A model generated the notes under the pieces. The model was given only the letters and a program-made list of their open reading frames with translations, was not told where the DNA came from and searched no databases. The position numbers were made by a program, and so were the translations under genes. From Verrucomicrobiota bacterium (GTDB lineage Bacteria; Verrucomicrobiota; Verrucomicrobiia; Limisphaerales; JACDHS01), in contig JACDHS010000023.1 of NCBI GenBank assembly GCA_013820875.1, positions 1-46,018 of the forward strand: a DNA stretch of 46,018 nt, in the 5' to 3' direction. Shown one piece after another: positions 15,545-24,236 of this stretch (positions are counted from its first letter, which is position 1; every line of letters starts with the position of its first letter).

Positions 15545-15690
15545 GTTTTCCCTTCTTAATCTCTATCCTTTTTTCCGGAGAGTAAGATTAAGATCAAGAT
15601 TAGGATTAAGAGGGGAAAGCCGTTTCCTTCTATTTCAACTTCAGGAATTCCCCTGACCCAATCGGGCTCAGCGCAGGGTATGTTTCTCCA
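15545..15690. other. Short intergenic stretch with AAGATTAAG-type repeats
   Basis: It contains the inverted words CTTAATCT and AGATTAAG around a TTTTTTCC run, followed by near-repeats of AAGATTAGGATTAAG. It could act as a weak terminator for the lipoprotein gene. I see no coding sequence. Confidence 0.35.
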
Positions 15691-15695
15691 AAGAT

Positions 15696-16388
15696 ATGCC
15701 TGTGGATTTTCCAGAAATGCTCCTCCGGGTCGGGCTCGCCTTTTTCAGTGGGGCCATTTTGGGATTGGAACGGGAAACCCGCGGTCGCCCCGCAGGACTG
15801 CGCACCATTGTTCTCGTCTGTGTCGCGTCTGCACTCGCGGCAATTTTGTCGGACAACTATTATCGAGGGAGCTTCACTGGCGAACACCAGAGCGACAATT
15901 GGCATCCGGATCCAGCCCGACTCGCCGCCGGTATTCTGACTGGCATCGGTTTTCTCGGAGCGGGAGTCATCATCCAGCAGGCGAGCTGGGTGCGCGGCGT
16001 CACGACTGCCTCTCAAATCTGGTTCGTCACCATTCTCGGGCTTTGCTATGGCAGCGGCCAACTCCTTCTCGGTCTCGTGGGGCTGGTTGTGAGCTTCGTG
16101 ACAGTTTATTTTCTGCACAAACTGGAAGCGCTCCTGAAGCGGGACTCCTACGCCATTCTAAAAGTGAAAGTGGCTGCCCGCGCCGCTAACAGCATGGAAA
16201 TCGCCAAAGCGATCACCGGTCTTGATGTGGAGGTCAAAAGCACCGAGTTGCAGCGCAATGTGGAGGAAGATAGTTCCACAATGGTTTTCTCACTGCGCTA
16301 CAAAACGACCGAGGAGAATGGAATGTTGGAAAAAGTTGTGAACGCAGTCAGCGCTCTCCATGGCATCATCTCGGTGCATTGGAAGTAG
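15696..16388 (+). CDS. MgtC/SapB-family membrane protein
   Basis: This 230-residue protein has the MgtC membrane domain over residues ~1-140: LLRVGLAFFSGAILGLERE, RGRPAGLRTIVLVCVASAL, LAAGILTGIGFLGAGVIIQ and RGVTTASQIWFVTILGLCYG are the family signatures. A soluble C-terminal ACT-like domain of ~85 residues follows. MgtC proteins aid growth at low magnesium and modulate ATP synthase and phosphate uptake in pathogens; in free-living bacteria the role is less clear. It stands alone on the plus strand, and the following gene starts 47 bp later. Confidence 0.9.
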   Translation: MPVDFPEMLLRVGLAFFSGAILGLERETRGRPAGLRTIVLVCVASALAAILSDNYYRGSFTGEHQSDNWHPDPARLAAGILTGIGFLGAGVIIQQASWVRGVTTASQIWFVTILGLCYGSGQLLLGLVGLVVSFVTVYFLHKLEALLKRDSYAILKVKVAARAANSMEIAKAITGLDVEVKSTELQRNVEEDSSTMVFSLRYKTTEENGMLEKVVNAVSALHGIISVHWK

Positions 16389-16435
16389 AACCAAAATTTT
16401 GTTTCTTTTTCCCGCTTCGAAAATAAGCTCGGGCC

Positions 16436-17260
16436 ATGGCAAACATTCCTCTTGAAGATACTTTCGCCGATATCATTGGCAAAGCGCAGCGCGGTTTGAA
16501 AATCGCCGATGAAGATCTGGCAGGTCGCGCAGGCATCAGCATTGAAGAACTTACCAAGGTCAAAGGAGGCGAATTCGACGAAGCCACCGTCCGCAAACTC
16601 GCGGCTCCGTTGAACCTCGGCGAGAAAGCCTTGGTGGAACTCGGCCAGAACGCCTGGCACCCGCCCTCCCATGAAATTCACGGCCTCGCGCAATTCACGA
16701 CCCAGTTCGAAGACATGACGGTGAATTCATACCTGGTCTATGAATTATTCACCAAAGCGGCCGTTGCTTTCGACACCGGCGCCAATGCCAGCGAGATGCT
16801 CACTTTCGCCCAGAAGAATCTTCTGCGCATCAAACTGATCCTCGTTACACACGCGCATCCAGATCACATCGCAGACCTGGCGCGCCTGCAGAAGATGACT
16901 TATTCCAAGGCTTACTCCAGTGAAGCTGAACCGGTCGAAGGCACTGAAACGTTTGCGCCAGGGAAAAAATTCGAGCTGGGCAATTTCGAGATCCAAACAC
17001 GCCAGACGAGCGGACACGCCAAAGGCGGCATTACTTATGTCGTGGCTGGTTTGAAACAACCGGTCGCCGTCGTTGGCGATGCCATCTTCTGCTGTTCCAT
17101 GGGCGGCGGCATGGTTTCCTACGAAGAAGCGCTCAGCACCAATCGCGAAAACCTTTTCACCCTGCCGGACAACACGATTATCTGTCCCGGACATGGCCCG
17201 CTGACAACCATCGCCGAACAAAAAGAGCACAACCCGTTCTTCCCGGAATTCACCAAGTGA
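16436..17260 (+). CDS. MBL-fold hydrolase with N-terminal HTH-like domain
   Basis: This 274-residue protein has two parts. Residues 1-65 look like a small helix-turn-helix (GISIEELTKVKGGEFDEATVRKLAAPLNL). The rest is a metallo-beta-lactamase fold with THAHPDHIAD (metal site 1), TSGHAKGGI, VVGDAIF and CPGHGP, so a di-metal hydrolase, perhaps glyoxalase II-like. The joining of a Cro/XRE-like segment to an MBL enzyme is unusual. A ~90 bp copy of its 5' end, including upstream bases, lies at 35472-35560. The substrate is unknown. Confidence 0.82.
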   Translation: MANIPLEDTFADIIGKAQRGLKIADEDLAGRAGISIEELTKVKGGEFDEATVRKLAAPLNLGEKALVELGQNAWHPPSHEIHGLAQFTTQFEDMTVNSYLVYELFTKAAVAFDTGANASEMLTFAQKNLLRIKLILVTHAHPDHIADLARLQKMTYSKAYSSEAEPVEGTETFAPGKKFELGNFEIQTRQTSGHAKGGITYVVAGLKQPVAVVGDAIFCCSMGGGMVSYEEALSTNRENLFTLPDNTIICPGHGPLTTIAEQKEHNPFFPEFTK

Positions 17261-17377
17261 TGAGAACATCAGGGTTTCACCGGTAAAGAAAATGCATCAA
17301 TGTGAACAAAAACCAATTGCCCGGCGTTCCCATTTTTTTTACGTTCCCTCCTCCAACTTAACGAAAGTATAAATATA

Positions 17378-17821
17378 ATGAGCAAAATAGTTCCATTGAT
17401 CAGTTCTGGCGTCGCCGGACCACTCGGAGTCCTCCATCTGCCTCGCCTCTGGCAAAAAGTTTCCCTGGAAGCGCGCGAAAAGCTCGCTCCCGGTTATCCT
17501 GGCGCTGGCAAAGGCTATGACCAGATGGTCATCGACGCACTCGGTCTGAACCGCGATGCCGTAATCGAATACATCAAGACCAGCCGCCCGACCTATCCGC
17601 AGTTTGAAGCCTGGATCAAGAGCCAGCCGGGCGTGAAGCTCGACAAAGCCACCGTGGATCAACTCAATGGCGCCATCCGTGGTTACAACCACGACGACGC
17701 CACCCGCCAATCGATTCTGGCGGCGAGCAACATTCCGGATGACAGCACCGCCCCGCGCGACGCCGTCAACCTCAACAACCTGGACGACTGGAAAGAACTC
17801 TGGGACGCTGAATTGAAGTAA
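17378..17821 (+). CDS. DUF5069 protein
   Basis: This 147-residue soluble protein fits DUF5069: LPRLWQKVSLEAREKLAPGY near the N terminus, GYDQMVIDALGLNRDAVIEY in the middle, then FEAWIKSQPG and a C-terminal part ending NLDDWKELWDAEL. The family is common in Verrucomicrobiota and has no known activity. Shine-Dalgarno pairing before the ATG is weak (AACGAAAG). It is followed closely by a clear terminator, so it is transcribed alone or with the MBL gene 117 bp upstream. Confidence 0.78.
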   Translation: MSKIVPLISSGVAGPLGVLHLPRLWQKVSLEAREKLAPGYPGAGKGYDQMVIDALGLNRDAVIEYIKTSRPTYPQFEAWIKSQPGVKLDKATVDQLNGAIRGYNHDDATRQSILAASNIPDDSTAPRDAVNLNNLDDWKELWDAELK

Positions 17822-17844
17822 TCTCAGGACACCGTTCTGAAGAG

Positions 17845-17876
17845 AAAACCGGCATTCGCAAGAGTGCCGGTTTTTA
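17845..17876 (+). terminator. Rho-independent terminator
   Basis: The stem AAAACCGGCA / TGCCGGTTTT around the loop TTCGCAAGAG runs directly into TTTTTATTT. It lies 24 bp after the DUF5069 stop. Confidence 0.9.
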
Positions 17877-18018
17877 TTTACACACACTCTCGGGCATTGT
17901 CCTTTTTCTGAACACTCTTTCCTGCTGCATCTACGACAAAATACGCGGATCCCGCGAAATACTGGTGTTTCTCAGCTTTGCGACAGATTGGCACGTATTT
18001 TGCAAACATGAGAATATC

Positions 18019-18189
18019 ATGAAAGATAAACAGCAAAAACTCTCCTTTATGCGAGGGCTGAAGTTTGTAGCGGTGTTTGCCATTCTTGCTGCCACACTCA
18101 CGATGTCTTTTGCTCCGGAACTGACCAAGCCACTTTTCCTCAAATACTACCGGTCGGTTTACGCAACCGAGGCCGCACGAACCTTGTAA
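18019..18189 (+). CDS. Small single-pass membrane protein
   Basis: The 56-residue frame starts MKDKQQKLSF and has one hydrophobic segment (LKFVAVFAILAATLTMSFA) flanked by lysines and arginine, then a short tail LFLKYYRSVY. It resembles no family I know. It is followed six bases later by another tiny frame, so the two may be co-transcribed. The terminator at 17845 isolates it from upstream genes. Confidence 0.45.
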   Translation: MKDKQQKLSFMRGLKFVAVFAILAATLTMSFAPELTKPLFLKYYRSVYATEAARTL

Positions 18190-18195
18190 GCTGTT

Positions 18196-18372
18196 ATGGA
18201 AGTACGTTGCATCCTGGACATTGAGAAAGACTCCGCACCGCCGCTGTATCAGTACGTCATTGTCTGTAGCGAAGAATTGAACTGCCTCGGTTTTCTGGAC
18301 CGTTTCGGGATCTGGCGTGATGCACATAGCCTGACAGCCTTACCCGAGGTGGATGGCTGGATAGATGCCTGA
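18196..18372 (+). CDS. Hypothetical 58-residue protein
   Basis: ATG at 18196 to TGA at 18370-18372 encodes MEVRCILDIEKDSAPPLYQY, then a part with VCSEELNCLGFLDRFGIW and an acidic end. Codon use is similar to neighbouring genes. It begins six bases after the small membrane protein, which supports an operon. No family is recognised. Confidence 0.4.
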   Translation: MEVRCILDIEKDSAPPLYQYVIVCSEELNCLGFLDRFGIWRDAHSLTALPEVDGWIDA

Positions 18373-18431
18373 GATTAGCGATATGAGTGCAGATTACCGG
18401 TTCAACTCCGGTTTAGATTCATTGCTGGCCC

Positions 18432-19211
18432 TTACCCCCCATTCAACACGAACTCGATTCCATCGGCCACACCGTGGCCGCAGTGCTGTTCGCTGATGTA
18501 ACCGTTTTGTTGCCGGACCTGTTCTTTGACCTGGGGGACAGCGTTCGCGTTGGTCACGAGCCAGCGAGCATGCTCGGTTTTCAACATGGGCAGATCATTC
18601 AAGTGATCTCCGGCAGCCAGAATGTGTTCTGAAGAAATATCGAGTCGGCGAGCGAGTTCCGTGAGAGCGGTACCCTTGTTGTAGTTCACGTGGCTGAACC
18701 GTGCATAGACATCATTTCGCACCACAACCAGTCCCGGCACACGCTCGCAATAACCATCCAGAAATTCGTGGATCGCTTCGGCGTCCGCCGTTTTCTCCGC
18801 GATTAAACAAAAAGGAGAATAAGGATCCGAGTAAATCGTTGCTTTGCTAAATCGTTGGCTGACCCAGTCATTCAAATAAGTGACATCCTGCCGCACCCGG
18901 GTGAAAACTTCTTCGTGATCGCGTGTGCAGGCGTCGTTCCATTCCGGCAACCCGACATATTGCAGATTATCGTGGGTGTAGATTTCACGTTCCACCAGGA
19001 CGAGATAATCGGGTTTGATCGTGAGATGCGCGCGGCCCATGGATTCCATCAGGCTGGAGAGTTCGCGCCCGGTGTTGATCACCCATTTCACTCCTTGCGT
19101 CTGAAGGCTGCCGATCAACTCCTGAAGCTTGCGTGGCACGGGAGGATTTTCGAATTCGGCAAAGAGTGTTCCGTCAAAATCAGTGGAGAGCAGCTTGAAT
19201 GGAAGAGACAT
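18432..19211 (-). CDS. HAD-superfamily (Cof-type) phosphatase
   Basis: From the ATG at 19211 the protein has 259 residues. HAD motif I is STDFDGTLF (catalytic D11 and D13), motif II is INTGRELSSL, and motif IV is AAGDHLNDLPMLKTEHA, followed by LVTNANAVPQVKEQV. The C2 cap between motifs II and III is of the Cof/sucrose-phosphatase type. Such enzymes dephosphorylate small sugar or nucleotide phosphates. It faces the TPR gene at 19276 across a 65 bp divergent promoter region. Confidence 0.88.
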   Translation of the reverse strand: MSLPFKLLSTDFDGTLFAEFENPPVPRKLQELIGSLQTQGVKWVINTGRELSSLMESMGRAHLTIKPDYLVLVEREIYTHDNLQYVGLPEWNDACTRDHEEVFTRVRQDVTYLNDWVSQRFSKATIYSDPYSPFCLIAEKTADAEAIHEFLDGYCERVPGLVVVRNDVYARFSHVNYNKGTALTELARRLDISSEHILAAGDHLNDLPMLKTEHARWLVTNANAVPQVKEQVRQQNGYISEQHCGHGVADGIEFVLNGG

Positions 19212-19275
19212 TGAACTTTGAACTTTATCGTTGGGGGCATACATTCGGTTTACACAGCGGTTTGTCAAAAATTTT

Positions 19276-19755
19276 ATGACCCATCAGGACCAATACGACG
19301 ACGCAATGTTTGACTTCAGCACGGGCGAATACGATTCGGCCATTGCGAAATTCAAAGCCATTCTGGCCGAAGACCTGCAACACTTCGACGCGCAACTTTC
19401 CCTCGGCATGGCCTACTATCGCAAGGGCGATTTTCCCACCGCGATCGCCGAGGGGCACAAAGCGGAACAATTGAACCCCAAAGAACAGCTCGTTCACACC
19501 AATCTGTCCCTGTTCTACATGAAATCCGGCGACAAAAAGACCGCCGAACATCATGGGCTCCAGGCGCGCATTGCGGGATGGCGGGAGAACATGGCTGCCC
19601 CCGGTGAAAAAAAGGTGGAGGGCGATCCCGAACTCCAGATGGCGCAACCAAAGCAGCCAACCATGAAGATGCCGGACAAATTTCCTGACCAGCCTTGGAA
19701 AAAGAAGCCGCCAATGGAAGGCGCGGCGCCGGAGGAGAAGAAGGCGACGGAGTAA
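19276..19755 (+). CDS. Small TPR protein
   Basis: The frame from ATG 19276 gives 159 residues. It has two or three tetratricopeptide repeats (YDDAMFDFSTGEYDSAIAKF, FDAQLSLGMAYYRKGDFPTA, VHTNLSLFYMKSGDKKTAEH) and a low-complexity Lys/Pro/Glu-rich tail. There is no signal peptide. TPRs bind partner proteins; none is indicated here. The next gene starts about 70 bp later on the same strand. Confidence 0.78.
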   Translation: MTHQDQYDDAMFDFSTGEYDSAIAKFKAILAEDLQHFDAQLSLGMAYYRKGDFPTAIAEGHKAEQLNPKEQLVHTNLSLFYMKSGDKKTAEHHGLQARIAGWRENMAAPGEKKVEGDPELQMAQPKQPTMKMPDKFPDQPWKKKPPMEGAAPEEKKATE

Positions 19756-19823
19756 TAATTAAGACAGGGTGCGCTAAAAAACTTTCTGGTCGAAGCCTCG
19801 GAGAAGATGCACACAGTAGAGGC

Positions 19824-20477
19824 GTGATCTCCGTTGTCATTCCTACGCTCAACGAGGCGGAACATTTGCCGCTGACACTGGAGCGAATCCGAGCCAATGC
19901 CGCAGCGCACGAAGTCATCGTGGCGGATGGAGGCAGCACGGACGCAACATTGCAGGTCGCAATGCGAAGGGGAGCAAAGGTGGTTTGCTCGGACAAGGGC
20001 CGTGCCAGGCAGATGAATGCAGGCGCACAGGTAGCCATGGGGAACATTCTTCTTTTTCTGCATGCTGACACGCAGATCCACCCCGGCGGCCTGAGGCAAA
20101 TCGAAGAGGCGTTGAAGGAAACGCGAATCGTTGGTGGCGGGTTTGCCCGCAAGTTTGATTCCGATTCATTATTCCTGCGATGCACCTGTGCGGTGGCAAC
20201 GATGCGTTGTTCCCTCTTTGGCTGGTTTCTGGGCGATCAAGGGATCTTTGTGCGCCGCGACGTGTTTGAACAACTGGGCGGTTTCAAGGAAATGGCAGCG
20301 TTTGAAGATGTGGATTTCTCCCGGCGGTTGGCGGGCAGCGGCAGGACCGTGACGTTGAAGCCAGCAGTTATTTCTTCGGCCCGCCGGTTCTCCCAGCGTG
20401 GTCCGTTTTTAACAACCTGCCGAGATCTCTGGATGACCTGCAAGTATGTGGGTGGAAAAAATTATTCCGCCAAATAG
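19824..20477 (+). CDS. TIGR04283-type glycosyltransferase, arsenosugar-associated
   Basis: I choose the GTG at 19824, which gives 217 residues beginning ISVVIPTLNEAEHLP, the usual start of this GT2 family; an open frame upstream lacks homology. Motifs are the nucleotide-binding VADGGSTDAT, the DxD-like FLHADTQIHPG, and the acceptor/base region FEDVDFSRRL. TIGR04283 proteins are typical members of arsenosugar biosynthesis clusters, which agrees with TIGR04282, arsM and arsS in this window. It ends overlapping the convergent sterol-desaturase-like gene by 16 bp. Confidence 0.85.
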   Translation: MISVVIPTLNEAEHLPLTLERIRANAAAHEVIVADGGSTDATLQVAMRRGAKVVCSDKGRARQMNAGAQVAMGNILLFLHADTQIHPGGLRQIEEALKETRIVGGGFARKFDSDSLFLRCTCAVATMRCSLFGWFLGDQGIFVRRDVFEQLGGFKEMAAFEDVDFSRRLAGSGRTVTLKPAVISSARRFSQRGPFLTTCRDLWMTCKYVGGKNYSAK

Positions 20478-21325
20478 TTTTTCTTTTTCTCGAGAGCGGC
20501 CGGATCACGGCTTGTGCGAGAGCCGTCCGGTTTACTCCAGTAATCGCGCTGCTTGATGAAGGGCATGATCATCGTGCGCCAAAGAGTGTTATCATCCGGC
20601 GAACTGTATCCGGGCACACCGATTTCTATTTTAGACTGTGGAATGTTCAGACCGAGTGTCCTGTGCAGGCGATCCCACCAGGGAAAGACCACGCCGTAAT
20701 TGGAATTCGTCTCAGGCCTCACTTGTGAATGATGGATGCCATGCATGCGCGGAGTGACGATCAATTTGTTCAACCAGCGTTCGAGGCGGATGGGAAGTCG
20801 GAGGTTGCTGTGATGGAAAAGCGTTCCCGCCTGGAAGACCAGTTCGTAGAGCAGAAACATTCCGAGGGCAGGCCCAATTATGATTACCTGGGCGACACGA
20901 AACAGGGTGGACAAGAAAACTTCACCGAAATGAAAACGAAACCCGGTCGAGACATCGAGAGCAGGATCGATGTGGTGAACGTTATGAAAACGCCAGAGCA
21001 ACGGAATTTTGTGATTCAGGAGATGCCAGTAATAAAAGCTGAGATCGAGCAGCAGGAACCCAACAATGAACTCAGCCCAAACGGGTAGCCGAAGGAGGTG
21101 GAGCAAACCGAAATGTTGCGCTGAAGACCAGTCGAGGGCCGAGAGCGAAGATGGGCGGACGACGAGCATGGCAACGACGAACACGAGCCCGGACAAGACC
21201 CCGTTTACGAAAAGACGGGAGAGCAGCCCTGTGCGGGAGGCACGCAATGGGAACCATTTTTCAATCGCAAACAGCAGGACGAAGAGGGCGAAGATTGCAA
21301 GTGGCGTGTAGACAAGCAAATTCAT
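20462..21325 (-). CDS. Sterol desaturase / fatty acid hydroxylase family protein
   Basis: The ATG at 21325 gives 287 residues with four or five membrane segments. The di-iron histidine clusters of the superfamily are all present: HLLNH, HNVHH, and HGIHH near the end of the catalytic part, with an FHHSN piece between them. Such enzymes hydroxylate or desaturate lipids. A link to arsenolipids is tempting given the neighbours but is only inference. It is transcribed opposite to the two glycosyltransferase-like genes that flank it. Confidence 0.88.
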   Translation of the reverse strand: MNLLVYTPLAIFALFVLLFAIEKWFPLRASRTGLLSRLFVNGVLSGLVFVVAMLVVRPSSLSALDWSSAQHFGLLHLLRLPVWAEFIVGFLLLDLSFYYWHLLNHKIPLLWRFHNVHHIDPALDVSTGFRFHFGEVFLSTLFRVAQVIIIGPALGMFLLYELVFQAGTLFHHSNLRLPIRLERWLNKLIVTPRMHGIHHSQVRPETNSNYGVVFPWWDRLHRTLGLNIPQSKIEIGVPGYSSPDDNTLWRTMIMPFIKQRDYWSKPDGSRTSRDPAALEKKKNYLAE

Positions 21326-21384
21326 GTCATCGAGCAGCAAACGGTTTATAATCAACTGTGACTGCTATCGGCATTGAACATAAG

Positions 21385-22023
21385 ATGAACGCAAAATCCT
21401 CAAGAACCAAGCTGTTCATTTTTCTGAAGGCACCCCGCCCTGGGCAGGTTAAAACAAGACTTGCTGCCAGCATTGGGGCGGAGGCGGCGCAGCGTGCCTA
21501 CAAAACGATGGTCGAACATCTGCTGGCAAATCTGCGGGGATTGACTGCGGTGCAACTCCGCTTTTCGCCTGAGGACGCAGAGCATGAACTGCGGGCGTGG
21601 CTGGGCCGAGGATTTGAATATCGGTGGCAAGGAAATGGCAACCTGGGTGAGCGGTTGCAAAAAGCATTTCAGGAGGGTTTCGAGGAAGGAAATGAAAGGG
21701 TCACCATCATCGGGTCCGACTGCCCATATATCACCAGCGAAGACATCGAAGCGGCGTTCGAATCACTGAAGACAAATGATGTCGTGCTGGGACCGGCTAA
21801 TGACGGTGGATATTGGCTGATCGGTTTGCGTGAAGTGCAAGCCTGCTTGTTCCAAGATATCCCGTGGAGTACGGAAGCTGTTCTGGAGACCACGTTGAAG
21901 CGGATTGTGGATGCGAGATTATCGCATCAGTGCCTGCGCAGCCTGAGTGACATTGATAACGAAAAGGAGTGGGACGGTTATTATAAAACCATTCCGAAGC
22001 CATCCGGTTCTGTTCCTGGATAG
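21385..22023 (+). CDS. TIGR04282-type sugar-nucleotide transferase, arsenosugar-associated
   Basis: From ATG 21385 the product has 212 residues (a GTG at 21358 would add nine). It has the DUF2064/TIGR04282 fold related to nucleotidyltransferases: FLKAPRPGQVKTRLA at the N terminus, IGSDCPYI and GPANDGGYWLIGL in the middle, and WSTEAVLETT near the end. Members occur with TIGR04283 and arsS in arsenosugar clusters, where they are thought to help build or attach the glyceryl or sugar part. It is divergent from the desaturase-like gene. Confidence 0.87.
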   Translation: MNAKSSRTKLFIFLKAPRPGQVKTRLAASIGAEAAQRAYKTMVEHLLANLRGLTAVQLRFSPEDAEHELRAWLGRGFEYRWQGNGNLGERLQKAFQEGFEEGNERVTIIGSDCPYITSEDIEAAFESLKTNDVVLGPANDGGYWLIGLREVQACLFQDIPWSTEAVLETTLKRIVDARLSHQCLRSLSDIDNEKEWDGYYKTIPKPSGSVPG

Positions 22024-22180
22024 CTTCCGCTGAACAGCAGTGTTGGGCGGCGCGACTTTTGTCACTTCCAGAGGCAGCTGCCCATAAAGTATTTAACCCT
22101 GATTAGAATGCGCCGGGCTTTCCTACGAAAGATTAGGGGGAGCGTTAATAGAATTTTCCCTGTCCTGAAACATCCTATAG

Positions 22181-22239
22181 AGAGAGCAAAACTCTGACGT
22201 TTTGTTTCTCTGGAAAATAACATCAACAAAGGAGAGGGA
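22181..22239 (+). promoter_or_regulatory. Inverted repeat and strong RBS before the exported protein
   Basis: AGAGAGCAAAAC (22181-22192) and GTTTTGTTTCTCT (22199-22211) form an imperfect inverted repeat with a 6-base centre. It is followed by a strong Shine-Dalgarno sequence, AAAGGAGAGGG, four to five bases before the ATG at 22243. The repeat could be an operator or a 5' hairpin. Confidence 0.4.
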
Positions 22240-22242
22240 AAA

Positions 22243-22962
22243 ATGAAGCTAAACAAATTATTAAAACCGTTGTGCCTGGGAGTGGCCGTAACGGTCGGCA
22301 GTGTCTACGCGCAGACGGAGCAAGACAGTTCTTCACCAGCCGGGACAGGAACATTGCAAAATGAGAGCCGGATTTTGGAGACTTCAGAAAGCGCTGCTGG
22401 GGCTGCGCGTGTTTCTGCGGAACAAAGCATACAGAACTGGAAGGCTAAACCCAAAGAGGTGGCGCAGCAGATGATCCAGAAATATGGGCAACCCGATGAA
22501 GTGACATCGCAGCGTCTCGTCTGGCATGACAAAGGGCCCTGGAAAGAGACGGAACTTGTAAACGAAGAAATCGAACACAATTTTCCGAAGCCACACCAGG
22601 ACATGTTAAAACAAACCGTTCTGTTGCAAGTGCCAACAGAGAAGCTACAGGATCTGGCGGAGTACGATGGGAGTGTGATTGTGGACAGGACACCTGGACA
22701 CATCTCAGCCCGTTGTGACAAAGAAGAAATGAACTTCCTGGCACTCAACCTGGCACACGACATCATCCAGGGAAAAAGATCCGTGAGTGAATCTCGCGAT
22801 TTCTATGCAAAAACAGTCATGGCGTTCATGAAGGGTGACAAGCACCCCTACACTCAAGGTCTTCAATTCCAGCCGATGCGTGCCGCCCAGGCTGCCACCC
22901 CGGATCAACCTTCTCCAATCATCCAAGAGAAGGCGGGAGCGAAGCTTGAGCAGAACGAATAA
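22243..22962 (+). CDS. Exported protein of unknown function
   Basis: This 239-residue protein starts with a Sec signal peptide (MKLNKLLKPLCLGVAVTVGS, cleavage likely after VYA). The mature part holds WKAKPKEVAQQMIQKYGQPD, which recalls small domains tied to SmpA-like lipoproteins, then a helical region with FLALNLAHDIIQGKRSVSES and a Pro/Gln-rich end. I do not recognise a family with known function. The RBS is the strongest in this area, so expression may be high. A GC-rich hairpin follows at once. Confidence 0.72.
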   Translation: MKLNKLLKPLCLGVAVTVGSVYAQTEQDSSSPAGTGTLQNESRILETSESAAGAARVSAEQSIQNWKAKPKEVAQQMIQKYGQPDEVTSQRLVWHDKGPWKETELVNEEIEHNFPKPHQDMLKQTVLLQVPTEKLQDLAEYDGSVIVDRTPGHISARCDKEEMNFLALNLAHDIIQGKRSVSESRDFYAKTVMAFMKGDKHPYTQGLQFQPMRAAQAATPDQPSPIIQEKAGAKLEQNE

Positions 22963-22968
22963 CTAAAA

Positions 22969-22990
22969 GGGCCGCCTCCGAGGGCGGCCC
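22969..22990 (+). terminator. GC-rich hairpin, probable terminator
   Basis: GGGCCGCC and GGCGGCCC pair around TCCGAG just after the exported-protein stop. There is only a weak T-rich tail (GCTTGTTC), so it may need a factor. Confidence 0.65.
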
Positions 22991-23097
22991 GCTTGTTCTA
23001 CTAAACATAATTATCGGCTCACCGTACGGCCCTTGCCTCCCATGGTGATGGCTATCGTTAGTCTTCACCCATATGAAGGAGTTCGAGAGGAGATTAC

Positions 23098-24162
23098 ATG
23101 AAACCTGATGACCAAAACGGGAGACTGCCAACAGCAGAAAGACCTTTTCGCGTCCTGATCATCGCCGGCTCAGACCGGCGCCAATACAATTGTCCGGGCG
23201 TGGATTCCAAGGCTCGCACCCTGATGTTGCGCATGGCGGATCGACTCCCGCGAGATTGGGAAATTGATTACGAAGACATTGGGAACCTGTTTGGTCGCGC
23301 CCGGATCCAGAGTTGCAATGCGTGCGTTTCCACTTCCATGGCCTTATGCGTCTGGCCGTGCAATTGTTACGAGCCGAAGAACTCAAAAGAACCTGATCTC
23401 ATGTGGGATCTCGACCTCTACAGTCGCCTGGACCTGGCTGATGCGTGGGCAATCATTGGGCCAATCAATTGGTACGGGCCCACCTCCAATCTCAAGCTCA
23501 TGTTCGACCGGCTTGTCTGCATGAATGGTGGCAATCCGAAAGAAGAGTTGATTGAGCACAAGAATCCTGAACTGGCGATGAAGCTGGAGCATTCACCGGA
23601 ATGGGAAGAGTTGAGTCGAAATCATTTGGAAGGTCGCACGGCAGGGTTCTTCTCTTATGGGGATGGCGGTGGAGATGAATTGGACGAAACGGGAAGACCG
23701 AAATTGCTGCGGCACAAACACTATTTCGATCCCGAGCAGGAGCCGGAAGACAACCGTGACCTGTATGCGCCATTGGTTTGGCAGTGTCGTTATGGTGGCA
23801 TCGAGGTTCCGGACCAGTTATGGCGATATGTGATGTTTGGCCAGGGGAAGAAGTACAGTGATAACCAGGCGGAAGACATGGCGGCGGAAACCAACGTTTA
23901 CGCGGAATTCGATGAATGGACCGACGCGTTTGCAGCGTTCGTTCTGCGAAAGGGAAAAGTGGAGTCGGGAGAATTCCGCGCCTATGGCTACGAGGCGCGG
24001 GGGCATCGTTGGGCAGACCTGAAGTTAAAATGGCGCGAACACAAAATGAAAAAGGGAACCGGCCCACGAAATTCATCGCCGCACGAGCAGGGAAAACTTG
24101 GCTTGAACGCGGACTCGGGCAGTGATGCTAAAGAGTCGGAGGGTGAAAAGCTGCGGCGTTAG
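23098..24162 (+). CDS. Flavodoxin-like / NADPH-dependent FMN reductase
   Basis: This 354-residue protein has a flavodoxin-like fold. RVLIIAGSDRR holds the FMN phosphate region, and ADAWAIIGPINWYGPTSNLK with FDRLVCM matches the family's PxYxGxxS-T-LK loop. A Cys-rich piece (IQSCNACVSTSMALCVWPCN) lies near residue 70-85 and could bind a metal or metalloid. The C-terminal third is polar and lysine-rich. A good RBS (AGGAG) precedes the ATG. In this setting it may reduce arsenicals, as ArsH-type flavoproteins do, but it is longer than ArsH and that role is a guess. Confidence 0.75.
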   Translation: MKPDDQNGRLPTAERPFRVLIIAGSDRRQYNCPGVDSKARTLMLRMADRLPRDWEIDYEDIGNLFGRARIQSCNACVSTSMALCVWPCNCYEPKNSKEPDLMWDLDLYSRLDLADAWAIIGPINWYGPTSNLKLMFDRLVCMNGGNPKEELIEHKNPELAMKLEHSPEWEELSRNHLEGRTAGFFSYGDGGGDELDETGRPKLLRHKHYFDPEQEPEDNRDLYAPLVWQCRYGGIEVPDQLWRYVMFGQGKKYSDNQAEDMAAETNVYAEFDEWTDAFAAFVLRKGKVESGEFRAYGYEARGHRWADLKLKWREHKMKKGTGPRNSSPHEQGKLGLNADSGSDAKESEGEKLRR

Positions 24163-24173
24163 CCAAACGAGCA

Positions 24174-24206
24174 GGAAAGCACCGCAAGGTGGTTGCGGTG
24201 CCTTCC
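24174..24206. terminator. Bidirectional hairpin between convergent genes
   Basis: GGAAAGCACCGCA and TGCGGTGCCTTCC form a 13-bp stem with one mismatch around AGGTGG. It lies between the ends of the flavodoxin-like gene and the thioredoxin-like gene, where a two-way terminator is expected. Confidence 0.8.
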
Positions 24207-24236
24207 CAGTATTTGTTTCCCGTGGTCGGTGGCCTC

